From: Candidatus Sericytochromatia bacterium
GTDB taxonomy: Bacteria > Cyanobacteriota > Sericytochromatia > UBA7694
Direction of reading: 5' to 3'
NCBI GenBank assembly: GCA_018780035.1
Contig: JADMKE010000013.1
Coordinates: 143,776 to 207,775, forward strand
DNA: 64,000 nucleotides
In this document: positions 26,723 through 34,804 of the stretch, piece by piece
Position numbering within the stretch: position 1 is the first letter of the stretch
How the letters are laid out: every line of letters starts with the position of its first letter
Made by a program: the position numbers and the translations under genes
The notes under the pieces: generated by a model
What the model was told of the DNA's origin: nothing
Seen by the model: the letters and a program-made list of their open reading frames with translations, nothing else
The model's database searches: none

Positions 26723-28018
26723 TTAAGGCAGGCTCAATATTTTAAACTTTTCTTCTACCCGCTCCCGGATCATGGGATTGAGATCAAACCAATCTTCGTC
26801 ATTGGCGTATTTGAGAATATGCAGAGAATCCATTAACTGTACATATTCTTGAGATCCTTCAACCTCTTTGGTTTCGTAAACTCTTTTAAGAAAAGGATAG
26901 TGCTTTTCTTCTAGCGAATAAATATAATCATTTCTGAGATTGGCAATAGCTGCATTGACATGTTCTTCGGTAATTTTTTCCACATCTTGATTTAAGGCCC
27001 GATCACAGGCTTTGTGGAGAATTCTGAACAGCTCACGAATCATACCACCGCTGTACTCCAGGGCTTTTTCCAAGGCTTTTTCTTCAATCAGCTCAGGTTT
27101 CATGCGGCGATAGACCATTTCTTTCATCAACTTCTGATTTTCAGGTACAAGCACGCCTTTTTTATCTCTGAGTTTGATATTCGGCAAACGAATCACATCC
27201 CCAAAAAAGCTGGTAATTAACTTGCGCTCCAAACCATACTCCAGAGCGATGGGGAAAGTATAAATCACATTACAACGCAGGCTGGCCAAAAGATGGCCAT
27301 GATCTTTAAAAATACTGCGGGCTTTTTCAAGTGAGACTTTCTCTAAGTCATCCAAAATGACCAATGCCTGTTTACCCAAACCCGCATTGATTTCAAGCAC
27401 CAAACGCTTGTTGATAATTTCAATGAGTTGATTGATACGGGGTTTGATTTTAACAGTATAACTTTCTTTTTGCTCTTTCGAGCCCTTAAGAATGCCCAAG
27501 AATTGCAGAAAAAAAGCTGAAATATTGGCCTGGGTTTTTACCTCTAGAGAGCCAATTAAGGTATCACTGTGCTCAATCACGGCATCTTTCCACTCGCGAA
27601 TCTCTCGCAGCGAGAGTTCTGATAGTTTTACATCCAGTTCACTGGCCACGATAAACAATTTGGCAGCAATTGAAATAATAATATCTGCAAAGTCAACATT
27701 GGCAGGATCTAACTCATCCTTGACTGAATAATGAATCACCACAAAGTCTTTTTTTAAACTGGGTTCATGCGCGACACGCTGTAACTCTGTGGATTTACCA
27801 CAACCCATATGCCCGGAGTAAAGAAGACAGAGATTGCCCTGAAGACTGTTATGGCGAATTGCACGTACCAGAGTCTTTAGCGTGTCGCGGGCGCGTTCAA
27901 CATAAAACCAATCCCAGTATTTTTGGTCAGAGCCTTCTTGTTTGAGGGGAAAAGTAGGATTGAGATAGCTGTAAACATCATCGAGTGTGAGAGATTGCCC
28001 TTTGTAATCGTTTTGCAT
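26723..28018 (-). CDS. AAA/STAND-like P-loop ATPase
   Basis: A 431-aa ATPase. Walker A is in LLYSGHMGCGKSTELQRVAH (about residues 66-85) and Walker B in ALVILDDLEKV (about residues 240-250). A lid and sensor region follows (YSGGMIRELFRILHKACDRA), and a winged-helix-like end closes the protein (VQLMDSLHILKYANDEDWFD). The YWDWFYVERARDTLKTLVRA start resembles KAP- or Orc-like regulatory ATPases. There is no signal or membrane segment. It is the first gene of the two-gene AT-rich unit and precedes the TPR protein. The pair may be a sensing switch; the effector is not obvious. Confidence 0.87.
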   Translation of the reverse strand: MQNDYKGQSLTLDDVYSYLNPTFPLKQEGSDQKYWDWFYVERARDTLKTLVRAIRHNSLQGNLCLLYSGHMGCGKSTELQRVAHEPSLKKDFVVIHYSVKDELDPANVDFADIIISIAAKLFIVASELDVKLSELSLREIREWKDAVIEHSDTLIGSLEVKTQANISAFFLQFLGILKGSKEQKESYTVKIKPRINQLIEIINKRLVLEINAGLGKQALVILDDLEKVSLEKARSIFKDHGHLLASLRCNVIYTFPIALEYGLERKLITSFFGDVIRLPNIKLRDKKGVLVPENQKLMKEMVYRRMKPELIEEKALEKALEYSGGMIRELFRILHKACDRALNQDVEKITEEHVNAAIANLRNDYIYSLEEKHYPFLKRVYETKEVEGSQEYVQLMDSLHILKYANDEDWFDLNPMIRERVEEKFKILSLP

Positions 28019-28169
28019 AGTTGTCTCTACTTAAAAATAAAATCAACCTCAGAAGGTTTCTTTTCTAAGTATAGCCTTACCATATCCGTCTTTTCAAAGA
28101 AATAGGCCTTTATAAAATTTTCATACCTTCTTTTAAATCAACAGAAGAAAAAAAACAAGAGAGATCTTA

Positions 28170-28325
28170 TCTGGATATGACAAAAGAAGTGTTAGTATAC
28201 CCTTTGGGTGCCCTGCGCGCGACTGAGCCAGGAGGGTCAGCCGAGGGAGCGTATATGTGGGGTACGCCCTGACCGAATGAGCCACACGATGTGGCGAATG
28301 AGGCTCACTCCGTGTCATATCCAGA
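28170..28325. repeat. 156-bp structured element with 13-bp inverted-repeat ends
   Basis: TCTGGATATGACA (28170-28182) is exactly inverted as TGTCATATCCAGA (28313-28325). The GC-rich interior holds further complementary parts: GGGTCAG with CTGACC, TGAGCC with GGCTCA, and GCCAC-ACGAT-GTGGC. No target-site duplication is obvious and no ORF fits. It could be a miniature mobile element or a structured RNA. This is the main content of the 356-bp gene-free stretch 28019-28374; the rest is AT-rich DNA upstream of the ATPase and the hairpin at 28331. Confidence 0.6.
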
Positions 28326-28330
28326 CAAGA

Positions 28331-28357
28331 ACAGCCCATTGTGATAAATGGGCCTGT
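28331..28357 (-). terminator. Hairpin after the minus-strand gene ending at 28375
   Basis: ACAGCCCATT and AATGGGCCTGT pair with a single bulge around a GTGATA loop. Read on the minus strand it lies 17 bases after the stop at 28375 and is followed by TCTTGT, a weak T-tract. Confidence 0.5.
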
Positions 28358-28374
28358 CTTCTGTAAAAGAAATT

Positions 28375-28869
28375 TTAACCGCAAAAATCCTTCAAGAAAT
28401 CCCGGCCCGAATCCGGTTTGCGCGCAGGAGCGGGGGGAAGTTTTGAAAGCGCTTCATCGACCAGGAAATACATCTGCTTTAACTTGGCCTGATCTTCAGG
28501 CAAGGTATTGGGTTGGGCCATGCGCGTTTGAATCAGCGATTTCATTTCGTCTAAGCCCTCTCTGCCAAAATAGGTGAGCGAAGAGGCAAAATCCGCCATC
28601 CGTGTATCCCCGCCGAGAGAAAAACCCTTCAGGGGTTTTAAAGCAGTTTCAATGGTATGTTCTGGATTGGCGTAAAAAGAGACGGTAGACAAAATACTGC
28701 TGGAATCCAATGTTTTCTTATTTAAGCGATCCGTCTGTGCACCAGGTTCTTTGGGTGCAATCGGAACCAATTTACAACCTGAAGCATCGGCGGGGGTGGT
28801 TGTCGTGGTCACACTGATGCGGGAAACAGCCGTGTTGTTAACTACAGAGTTGGGATTGGAGATTTGCAC
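28375..28869 (-). CDS. Small protein of unknown function
   Basis: A 164-aa protein with a GTG start preceded by AGAGGTG. The first 45 residues are Ser/Thr/Asn-rich and unstructured (MQISNPNSVVNNTAVSRISV). The remainder is helical (MADFASSLTYFGREGLDEMK, QAKLKQMYFLVDEALSKLPP) and ends DFLKDFCG. It has no signal peptide, and its low-complexity start recalls those of the proteins at 32-36 kb. No family recognised. Confidence 0.7.
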   Translation of the reverse strand: MQISNPNSVVNNTAVSRISVTTTTTPADASGCKLVPIAPKEPGAQTDRLNKKTLDSSSILSTVSFYANPEHTIETALKPLKGFSLGGDTRMADFASSLTYFGREGLDEMKSLIQTRMAQPNTLPEDQAKLKQMYFLVDEALSKLPPAPARKPDSGRDFLKDFCG

Positions 28870-29017
28870 TTGAAAACACCTCTTTTACGCGCGATTCGTT
28901 TCATACTTATACCCCTTCACACGCAAAATATTTTGTCATTTGCTTAAACTTTAAACCAAATATAAACCCAACGACAGAATACCCGAATGAATTAAACAGG
29001 CCTTAATCTCAGTGGGG

Positions 29018-30706
29018 TCAGCTCAAAGGTTCTGACAGGCTTTGCAAACGCTGCAAAAGCTGTTTTGCTGAACGGTGCTCAGGCTCCAAGGCCAAACAGC
29101 GGTGCAAAGCATCAGCCGCCTCTGTTTCTGCTGCCTGGGCCAGATACGATAGAGCCAGACTGTAATAGACCGAGGCATATTCTCCCTGCAGCTTCAGCGA
29201 TTGCTGAAAAGCAGCGATGGCCTCTGCGGGTTTGCCCAGAAAAAAGGCAATTTGCCCGCGTTGGTAGTCAAAGTCAAATTGAGCATAGAGATCGATGCAG
29301 GGCTGAGACAGGGTTTCTTCGGCCAATTGAAAAGCCCCGAGACGAATCAGACAGGACGCCAATTCATGCAAAATCCGGGGTTCACCAGGCCGGTAGCGCA
29401 AGGCCTTCTGGTAAAAGCCAACCGCCATCTGATCGTCTTCTTGGGTTTGGTAATCCTGGGCCGCCCGCACGAGACGAGCCGCGTCGAGATTGGCATTGTT
29501 TTCAACAAAATGGGTTTGAAAGGCCGTTTGCCAGGCATAAGCGTCTTCGGCAAAAGCGGGTTGCCAAGCCGCCACCAGGGTTTGTAAGGGGTCAAAGGGA
29601 TAAGGGGTATGGGCTGTTTTCCAGCCCTGAAAACAGAGCCAATCAGAGAGCAGATCCAAATGCAGGGGATAGGCCCAGGTATTGCCATGGAAAGAGGGCT
29701 CAGCCAGATCTGCGGGCAAAACCCCGCTGGAGACATAATAGCCTTTGTCGGAAAGCAAGAGCAGCGCTCCTGGTTCAAGCCAGTCTTGCAGCAACAAGAG
29801 CCGCTCCCAGAGCCCTTCTGTCCAGGGAAAGGTCTGTTCATCGAGATCAGCCCCCGCATTGAGTAAAAGAGCTTGTTCCGTCTCACTCAGGCGCTCCAAA
29901 GCCAAAGGCTCATAATAGACACTCTCTTCGATTTGAGACAAAAGCGCAAACGGCAGGTCTTTGGCCCAGCTTAAAGCAATTTGCTGCTGCTCAGGCGAAA
30001 AAAAGGCGCAGAGTGAGAGAAATTGGCCCTTGTCTGATTCAGACAAAGGCTGAGAAACGGGCAATGCCAAAACCCATTCCCGCAGGGCCTCTGCTTGGGC
30101 GGGATTGAAAACTGGCCAGGTCCCCGGCAATTCCAACCAGGTTTTGACCCATTTTTCGTGTAAGACATCTTTCTCCATGCGCACAAGGGTGGTGGGCAAG
30201 GTGCAGGCATAATAATTGCCAATCACCGCTTGGAGTTTCTGCGGAGTTGCAAAGCGAATGTTTGAAACCGGATCCAGATAAGCGGCAGCCGGTTGATCCA
30301 GCCAGAAAACACCCAAATGACCGGCTTCGATCAGGGGGGCAAACCAAGGATTGGCCACCACTGCCGCCAGGGTGCTGCGGGAAAAATCCGTGAGCAAATA
30401 ATGCAGCGGGCGCACCCCCTCTAAAGCGTCTAATTCTTGCCAAGCTTGGATAAAATGCCAAGCAAAAAAGCCCAGACCCGCCCCCAGTTCCAACACATAA
30501 ACAGGCTGATCGCCCACAGGCATTGAAGCCCGAATCACCTGGGCCTTTTGGCGGGCCAAGGCAATATTGCCCGTCACGCTATAGGGAATGCGAAAATCCA
30601 ACCAGGCCTGTGCCCCCTCTTGGGCAAAAGCCGCCTGATGAATGCGCCAGCCCAAAGACATCGAAGCTGGGCAGGCCTCTTCCAGAATTAAACGCTGTTC
30701 GGGCAT
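29018..30706 (-). CDS. SAM-dependent methyltransferase-like protein with TPR C-terminus
   Basis: A 562-aa protein starting at 30706, where its ATG overlaps the subtilase stop (TGATG). Motif I of a class I methyltransferase is clear at residues 71-79 (VLELGAGLG), followed by YLLTDFSRSTLAAV (motif II) and GVFWLD. The last 150 residues carry three or four TPR-like units (KALRYRPGEPRILHELASCL, SVYYSLALSYLAQAAETEAA). Such fusions modify or bind protein partners, but the acceptor is unknown. The coupling suggests it works with the subtilase and perhaps with the cluster further upstream. Confidence 0.82.
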   Translation of the reverse strand: MPEQRLILEEACPASMSLGWRIHQAAFAQEGAQAWLDFRIPYSVTGNIALARQKAQVIRASMPVGDQPVYVLELGAGLGFFAWHFIQAWQELDALEGVRPLHYLLTDFSRSTLAAVVANPWFAPLIEAGHLGVFWLDQPAAAYLDPVSNIRFATPQKLQAVIGNYYACTLPTTLVRMEKDVLHEKWVKTWLELPGTWPVFNPAQAEALREWVLALPVSQPLSESDKGQFLSLCAFFSPEQQQIALSWAKDLPFALLSQIEESVYYEPLALERLSETEQALLLNAGADLDEQTFPWTEGLWERLLLLQDWLEPGALLLLSDKGYYVSSGVLPADLAEPSFHGNTWAYPLHLDLLSDWLCFQGWKTAHTPYPFDPLQTLVAAWQPAFAEDAYAWQTAFQTHFVENNANLDAARLVRAAQDYQTQEDDQMAVGFYQKALRYRPGEPRILHELASCLIRLGAFQLAEETLSQPCIDLYAQFDFDYQRGQIAFFLGKPAEAIAAFQQSLKLQGEYASVYYSLALSYLAQAAETEAADALHRCLALEPEHRSAKQLLQRLQSLSEPLS

Positions 30707-31980
30707 CAGCGTCGGGCAGGAGGCGCTTCGAGCACAGCCCGGGCAATATCCACCCGGCCCCAACCGGCATATTTGTCTTTGCCGGTCATGATCACGTCTT
30801 TGGCGGTGCGCTCCAATTGGCTGCGCACCTGGGCCTGGGTCAGGCTGGGATATTGACTGCGCACCAGGGCGGCTGCCGCCGAGACAAAAGGCGCGGCCAT
30901 TGAGGTGCCATCCATAATTTTATAACCATTGCCCAATTTCAGGGGGTAGGTCGAGAGCACATTGGCACCGGGAGCAGCCAGATCCACCCACTCGCCAAAG
31001 GTCGAAAAAGAGGCCCAGCGATCGTCGGAATTGACCGCAGAAACGCCAATCGCTTCGGGGCTGGCTCCAGGGTAATATTCGGTGTCTTCTTTGCCCGAAT
31101 TGCCCACAGCAGCCACAAAGACCACGTCTTTGGCGATTGCATATTCATAAGCGGCTTTGGCGGCTTCGCCCAACATCGGACTGCCCCAGCTGGCATTGAT
31201 CACTTTGGCCCCGTGGTCCACAGCCCAAATCACGGCAGCAGTAGACAGGCCGCCTTCGGAGTGCCCCCAATTATTAAAAATTCTTACGGGCATCAGTTTG
31301 CAGCCGGGAGCAATTCCCGCAATGCCAATGCCATTATTGGCACGGGCGCCGATCACCCCAGCCACATGGGTACCGTGGCCATAGCCATCTTCTGCTCCAC
31401 CGGGAGCAGGCACTTTTTGTGTGAAGTCGAAACCCTCCACGAGTTGGCCCTGAAATTCGGGGTGGCTGGCATCAATGCCCGAATCGACCACAGCCACAAT
31501 CACCTCAGGGCGGCCCGGCTGGCTTTGCCAGATTTTGTCGGTGCCAGTTAGGGCAAAGCCATATTCTGCAGGCAAAAGCGGATCATTGGGCAGAGCAGAA
31601 TTGTCTTGACGGGGCAGAGGAGCACTTAAATTGCGGGGCTGCAATGCTGGGAGTTGAATGGCGTAATCAGGCTCGGCCCAGAGGGCGGCTGAGTCTGCAG
31701 CCAAAATTTGAAAAGGCTTGGCCCCTTCAAAGACAAAGATATTTAATCCCAAGGCCTGTTTTAAACGCAAACCGTGGCGTGTGGCAAAACCTTCAGGCGC
31801 TATGCCAGGCTTTAAACGCACAATGGTTTGGCCCGGAAGGGTTTGCAAACCGGGTCGGGTCGCGCGCGCTTGGGATTGCGCTTGCAGCACAGCAGGGGGG
31901 GAATTTGAATTCAAACCAGGTGCAAAACCAACACAGGCTGAAAGCAGCAGTGTAAAGGCCAAAAACGGGGAATAACGCAT
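30706..31980 (-). CDS. Subtilisin-like (S8) lipoprotein protease
   Basis: A 424-aa protease. The ATG at 31980 follows CAGGAG by 7 bases. The signal ends in the lipobox LLLSAC (Cys16). Residues 45-110 form an inhibitor_I9-like propeptide (GQTIVRLKPGIAPEGF). The catalytic triad is Asp166 (VVDSGID), His202 (GHGTHVAG) and Ser360 (GTSMAAP), with Asn294 in AVGNSG as oxyanion residue. It would act at the membrane surface or periplasm. Its stop overlaps the methyltransferase start, and it lies 66 bases after the Ala/Gly-rich paralogue, so it may process exported proteins from that cluster. Confidence 0.93.
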   Translation of the reverse strand: MRYSPFLAFTLLLSACVGFAPGLNSNSPPAVLQAQSQARATRPGLQTLPGQTIVRLKPGIAPEGFATRHGLRLKQALGLNIFVFEGAKPFQILAADSAALWAEPDYAIQLPALQPRNLSAPLPRQDNSALPNDPLLPAEYGFALTGTDKIWQSQPGRPEVIVAVVDSGIDASHPEFQGQLVEGFDFTQKVPAPGGAEDGYGHGTHVAGVIGARANNGIGIAGIAPGCKLMPVRIFNNWGHSEGGLSTAAVIWAVDHGAKVINASWGSPMLGEAAKAAYEYAIAKDVVFVAAVGNSGKEDTEYYPGASPEAIGVSAVNSDDRWASFSTFGEWVDLAAPGANVLSTYPLKLGNGYKIMDGTSMAAPFVSAAAALVRSQYPSLTQAQVRSQLERTAKDVIMTGKDKYAGWGRVDIARAVLEAPPARR

Positions 31981-32046
31981 GCCAAGACTCCTGAGAAACA
32001 ATGTCTCATTTTAACATGCATCCACTATCCAGGTGAAAAAGCGGGT

Positions 32047-33453
32047 TTAAAACCAGCTTCTGGCCCAATTATAAGCCTGGGCAGCCTGCCTACCCGCAGA
32101 ACTTTGGGCCACCGCAGCAACAGCCCGCGAAGCCTGATTGCTGACATAGGTGCGCGTGGCAGCGACAGCCTGTGCAGCTTGCCTGACGGGACGGCTCTGA
32201 GTCACTGCCGTCACAGCCCGTGTCGCCTGACGGCTAACATAAGCGCGTGTCGCAGTCACTGCCCGCGAGGCTTCGCGGGCAATCACCGCACGGTTGTTAT
32301 ACACCAATTTGGCGGCATCAGACGCCATAGACACCCCTGCTCCGACCTGGGAAACCACAGGAATATTACTGGCGGCAGCAACAGAACCCAACGCAGTCAC
32401 GCTGCTCAAGGCGGCATTGACCACATTGTCACGGGTGGGATTGTTTAAAGCGCGGGAGATATCATTGGCGGCCACAGCGGTATCCAAAGCAGCAACGGCA
32501 ATATTTACACCCGGTGCAAAACGCCCGGCCATCCGACCTGCAGTGGCAGCAGCACGCATGCCCGGCCCGACAGCCCGTTCAGCGACCCGGCCCGCTGTGG
32601 TGGTGGCCGCACCCAGTGTACCGCTGGCCGCTTCGAGGGTGGGAACCGCAGCCCGAGAGGCATTGACCAGATCCTGCACCCCTGTGGCCAAACCGCGGCT
32701 ATCAGCCACCGCTTGTGTTCTCAATTCTTCATTGCCAGGATCTGCAAGTACGGCCTGAAAATTCTGACCCATCTGGCTATAGTCCTGACTGGCCAGATTA
32801 AGCGCAAAACCGGTAACACCCGCCCCAGCAGCCAAGCCCCCTGCGCGTTGGACAAGGCGGGCAGTGGCTTCTGAACTGCCCCGATTGTGAACAACCCCTG
32901 CAGCGGTATTGGCAAGATCACCGACCGCCACCACATCTCCCCCCGTTAAATTGCCATCCAACAAATTGGTCGTATGCCGAACAGTACCCGCAATTGTGGC
33001 GGCATTGGCTTTGGCCCCACTCACAGAGGAGGGCCCGATCTCGGCCAAAGGAGAGGGCATGGGGGCCACAATCCCGGTCTGAGTTCCACTGGAAATAGCA
33101 TTTATAGCTGTTGCAGAGCGAGAGACTGTCAAACCCACTTTGCTCACCAGAGCAGTGCCGGGCAGAGATTCCTCTGCAGCAGTATCACCTTCAGGTTCGA
33201 CGGAGACAGGGTTAGCCACAGGCCGATCAAAATTAGCCAAACCAGAAAGCGGATCCATCGCAGCAGAGGTCAGACCTGCGAAGGGAATGGCTACCCGTGT
33301 GGTATCAGCCAAGACAGCAGGCTCGGAAACAGGAGCAGTGGTGGGGGTTGAATCTGGTGTAACAAGCGGACCTGGTGGCAAGGTGCGGGCGGGAAAGGCC
33401 AAGGCACCGGTGCCGCCGATAGGCGTTTGCTGAGGAGGTACACTTAAACTCAT
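32047..33453 (-). CDS. Ala/Gly-rich paralogue 2, putative membrane-active protein
   Basis: About 468 aa from the ATG at 33453. A Pro/Thr-rich start is followed by a long Ala/Gly/Val-rich region. It is closely similar to the protein at 34805-36562 across about 250 residues: VRHTTNLLDGNLTGGDVVAV, AGGLAAGAGVTGFALNLAS, GTLGAATTTAGRVAERA, NPTRDNVVNAALSS, SDAAKLVYNNRAVI. A 32-residue duplication (RAYVSRQATRAV and RTYVSNQASRAV) precedes the end NWARSWF. There is no signal peptide. Hydrophobic hairpins suggest membrane insertion or transit through a non-Sec route. Function unknown. Confidence 0.82.
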   Translation of the reverse strand: MSLSVPPQQTPIGGTGALAFPARTLPPGPLVTPDSTPTTAPVSEPAVLADTTRVAIPFAGLTSAAMDPLSGLANFDRPVANPVSVEPEGDTAAEESLPGTALVSKVGLTVSRSATAINAISSGTQTGIVAPMPSPLAEIGPSSVSGAKANAATIAGTVRHTTNLLDGNLTGGDVVAVGDLANTAAGVVHNRGSSEATARLVQRAGGLAAGAGVTGFALNLASQDYSQMGQNFQAVLADPGNEELRTQAVADSRGLATGVQDLVNASRAAVPTLEAASGTLGAATTTAGRVAERAVGPGMRAAATAGRMAGRFAPGVNIAVAALDTAVAANDISRALNNPTRDNVVNAALSSVTALGSVAAASNIPVVSQVGAGVSMASDAAKLVYNNRAVIAREASRAVTATRAYVSRQATRAVTAVTQSRPVRQAAQAVAATRTYVSNQASRAVAAVAQSSAGRQAAQAYNWARSWF

Positions 33454-33488
33454 CAATTTCAACCCACTTTACTTGTGTGATGCCTCAT

Positions 33489-34790
33489 TCAAGAAGCTGG
33501 CAATACATCCTGTGCCGGTTGATCGGGTGAGAGCAAAACTTCGCCCTCACAGATCAAGGTTAAGCGACCCATGAGAAAATCAATCGCCTTTTCAGACTCC
33601 ATCTGGGCAACAATTGAATCCAATTGTTTGCTGCGCCGCATTTCAAAAAACAGGTCTTCTGGGCTCGGACCCCCAAAGGTGTCCGAAATCGCCATCATGA
33701 CAGCCATCGCTTCGTCGTCTTCCACCGCAAGCTGTTCGTTTAAGGCTATCTGGCGCAAAACCAAGGCATCTTTGAGTCGGTAGCCCATCTGTGTGAAAAG
33801 TTCTTCATGGGCTTGCCAAGCCAACCAAGAAGCAGCAACCACATCGTCGCCATAACCCAAACGCTTGAGCACTTGGGCTTCCAAACGCTCCCATTCAGAA
33901 CGCAATTCAGCTTCAATCATTTCGTTGGTTAACGCCACTTCAGCTTGATCACTGACCCACTGAACCACGGTCTTGCGCAGGGCTTTATTCCAGTCTTTTT
34001 GATTCTGAAGCAAGACATCTTCTGCGATCTGGCGATAAAGGGTCTCCATATCCGGGCACTCCCCCAAACGCTTGAGCAATTCAGCATCGGTCTGGGCATG
34101 GTCGGGCTCAAAGACCTGTAAGACCTTGCCACGATAGCTGACTTCTTGGTTGCGAACGGGCGGGTGAAAATAATCGTCGGGAGCAACGAGCTCAACCTCA
34201 AAGGCATCACCAGAAGCCTTGCCAATCAGGGCTTGCATAAAGCCCGGATAAAACAGAGCGCCATTGACAATCATGCTCTGAGACTCACGCAGGCTGAGCG
34301 GAATCGGCTGCTGCTTGGCATCAAAACCCACAAAGGATACATCGACAATATCTCCCCACTTGATCGGCCGAGAGACTTCATGGGGATTCGACAATTGTTG
34401 ACGCAGGCGAAACATTTCGAGTTGGGCCGCTTCTTCGGTGGGCATCGCAACCGGTGGGACTTCCAATTTTAATTGACGGTAATCCGGCAAAGTCACCTCT
34501 GGCAGAAGTGAAAGACGGGAAACAAAATTTAAACCAGGGGGATCTCCAGGCTTGGGGGGAGAAATGCTAAATCGGGGGGTGCCCCAGGTCGTCACACTCT
34601 CTTTTTTGAGAAAAGCCTGAACAGCTTCTTTCATACTGGTTTGACGCACAATTTGCTTGAGTTCTTCTGGCTCCGGCTTGGGTTTAAGCCGGGTCTCAAG
34701 CTGTCTTTGTTTGATCATCAATTCGGCACTCGAAAGCTGAAAAGACACGTCTAACCAAGTATCACTGCGCTCTTTAACGGCATATTTCAT
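33489..34790 (-). CDS. Trigger-factor-like chaperone, apparently not ribosome-binding
   Basis: A 433-aa protein with trigger factor order. An N-terminal domain leads into LLPEVTLPDYRQLKLEVP. An FKBP-type PPIase-like domain follows (about residues 165-255, WGDIVDVSFVGF, YPGFMQALIGKASGDAFEV). The rest is a helical chaperone domain (LLKRLGECPDMETLYRQIAE). The conserved GFRxGKxP loop that docks trigger factor on the ribosome is absent; the region reads LKPKPEPEELKQ. Length is normal for the family. It lies between the two Ala/Gly-rich paralogues in one operon, so it may be a dedicated chaperone for them. It is unlikely to be the housekeeping tig. Confidence 0.85.
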   Translation of the reverse strand: MKYAVKERSDTWLDVSFQLSSAELMIKQRQLETRLKPKPEPEELKQIVRQTSMKEAVQAFLKKESVTTWGTPRFSISPPKPGDPPGLNFVSRLSLLPEVTLPDYRQLKLEVPPVAMPTEEAAQLEMFRLRQQLSNPHEVSRPIKWGDIVDVSFVGFDAKQQPIPLSLRESQSMIVNGALFYPGFMQALIGKASGDAFEVELVAPDDYFHPPVRNQEVSYRGKVLQVFEPDHAQTDAELLKRLGECPDMETLYRQIAEDVLLQNQKDWNKALRKTVVQWVSDQAEVALTNEMIEAELRSEWERLEAQVLKRLGYGDDVVAASWLAWQAHEELFTQMGYRLKDALVLRQIALNEQLAVEDDEAMAVMMAISDTFGGPSPEDLFFEMRRSKQLDSIVAQMESEKAIDFLMGRLTLICEGEVLLSPDQPAQDVLPAS

Positions 34791-34804
34791 ATTTCAAACC
34801 TCAC

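Noticed and set aside
28133..28384. 83-aa minus-strand frame across the inverted-repeat element
   Set aside because: It spans the structured element and a hairpin, has no ribosome site and reads as non-coding.
33489..34790. Calling the protein the housekeeping trigger factor (tig)
   Set aside because: The ribosome-docking signature is missing, and clpP/clpX, the usual neighbours of tig, are absent.
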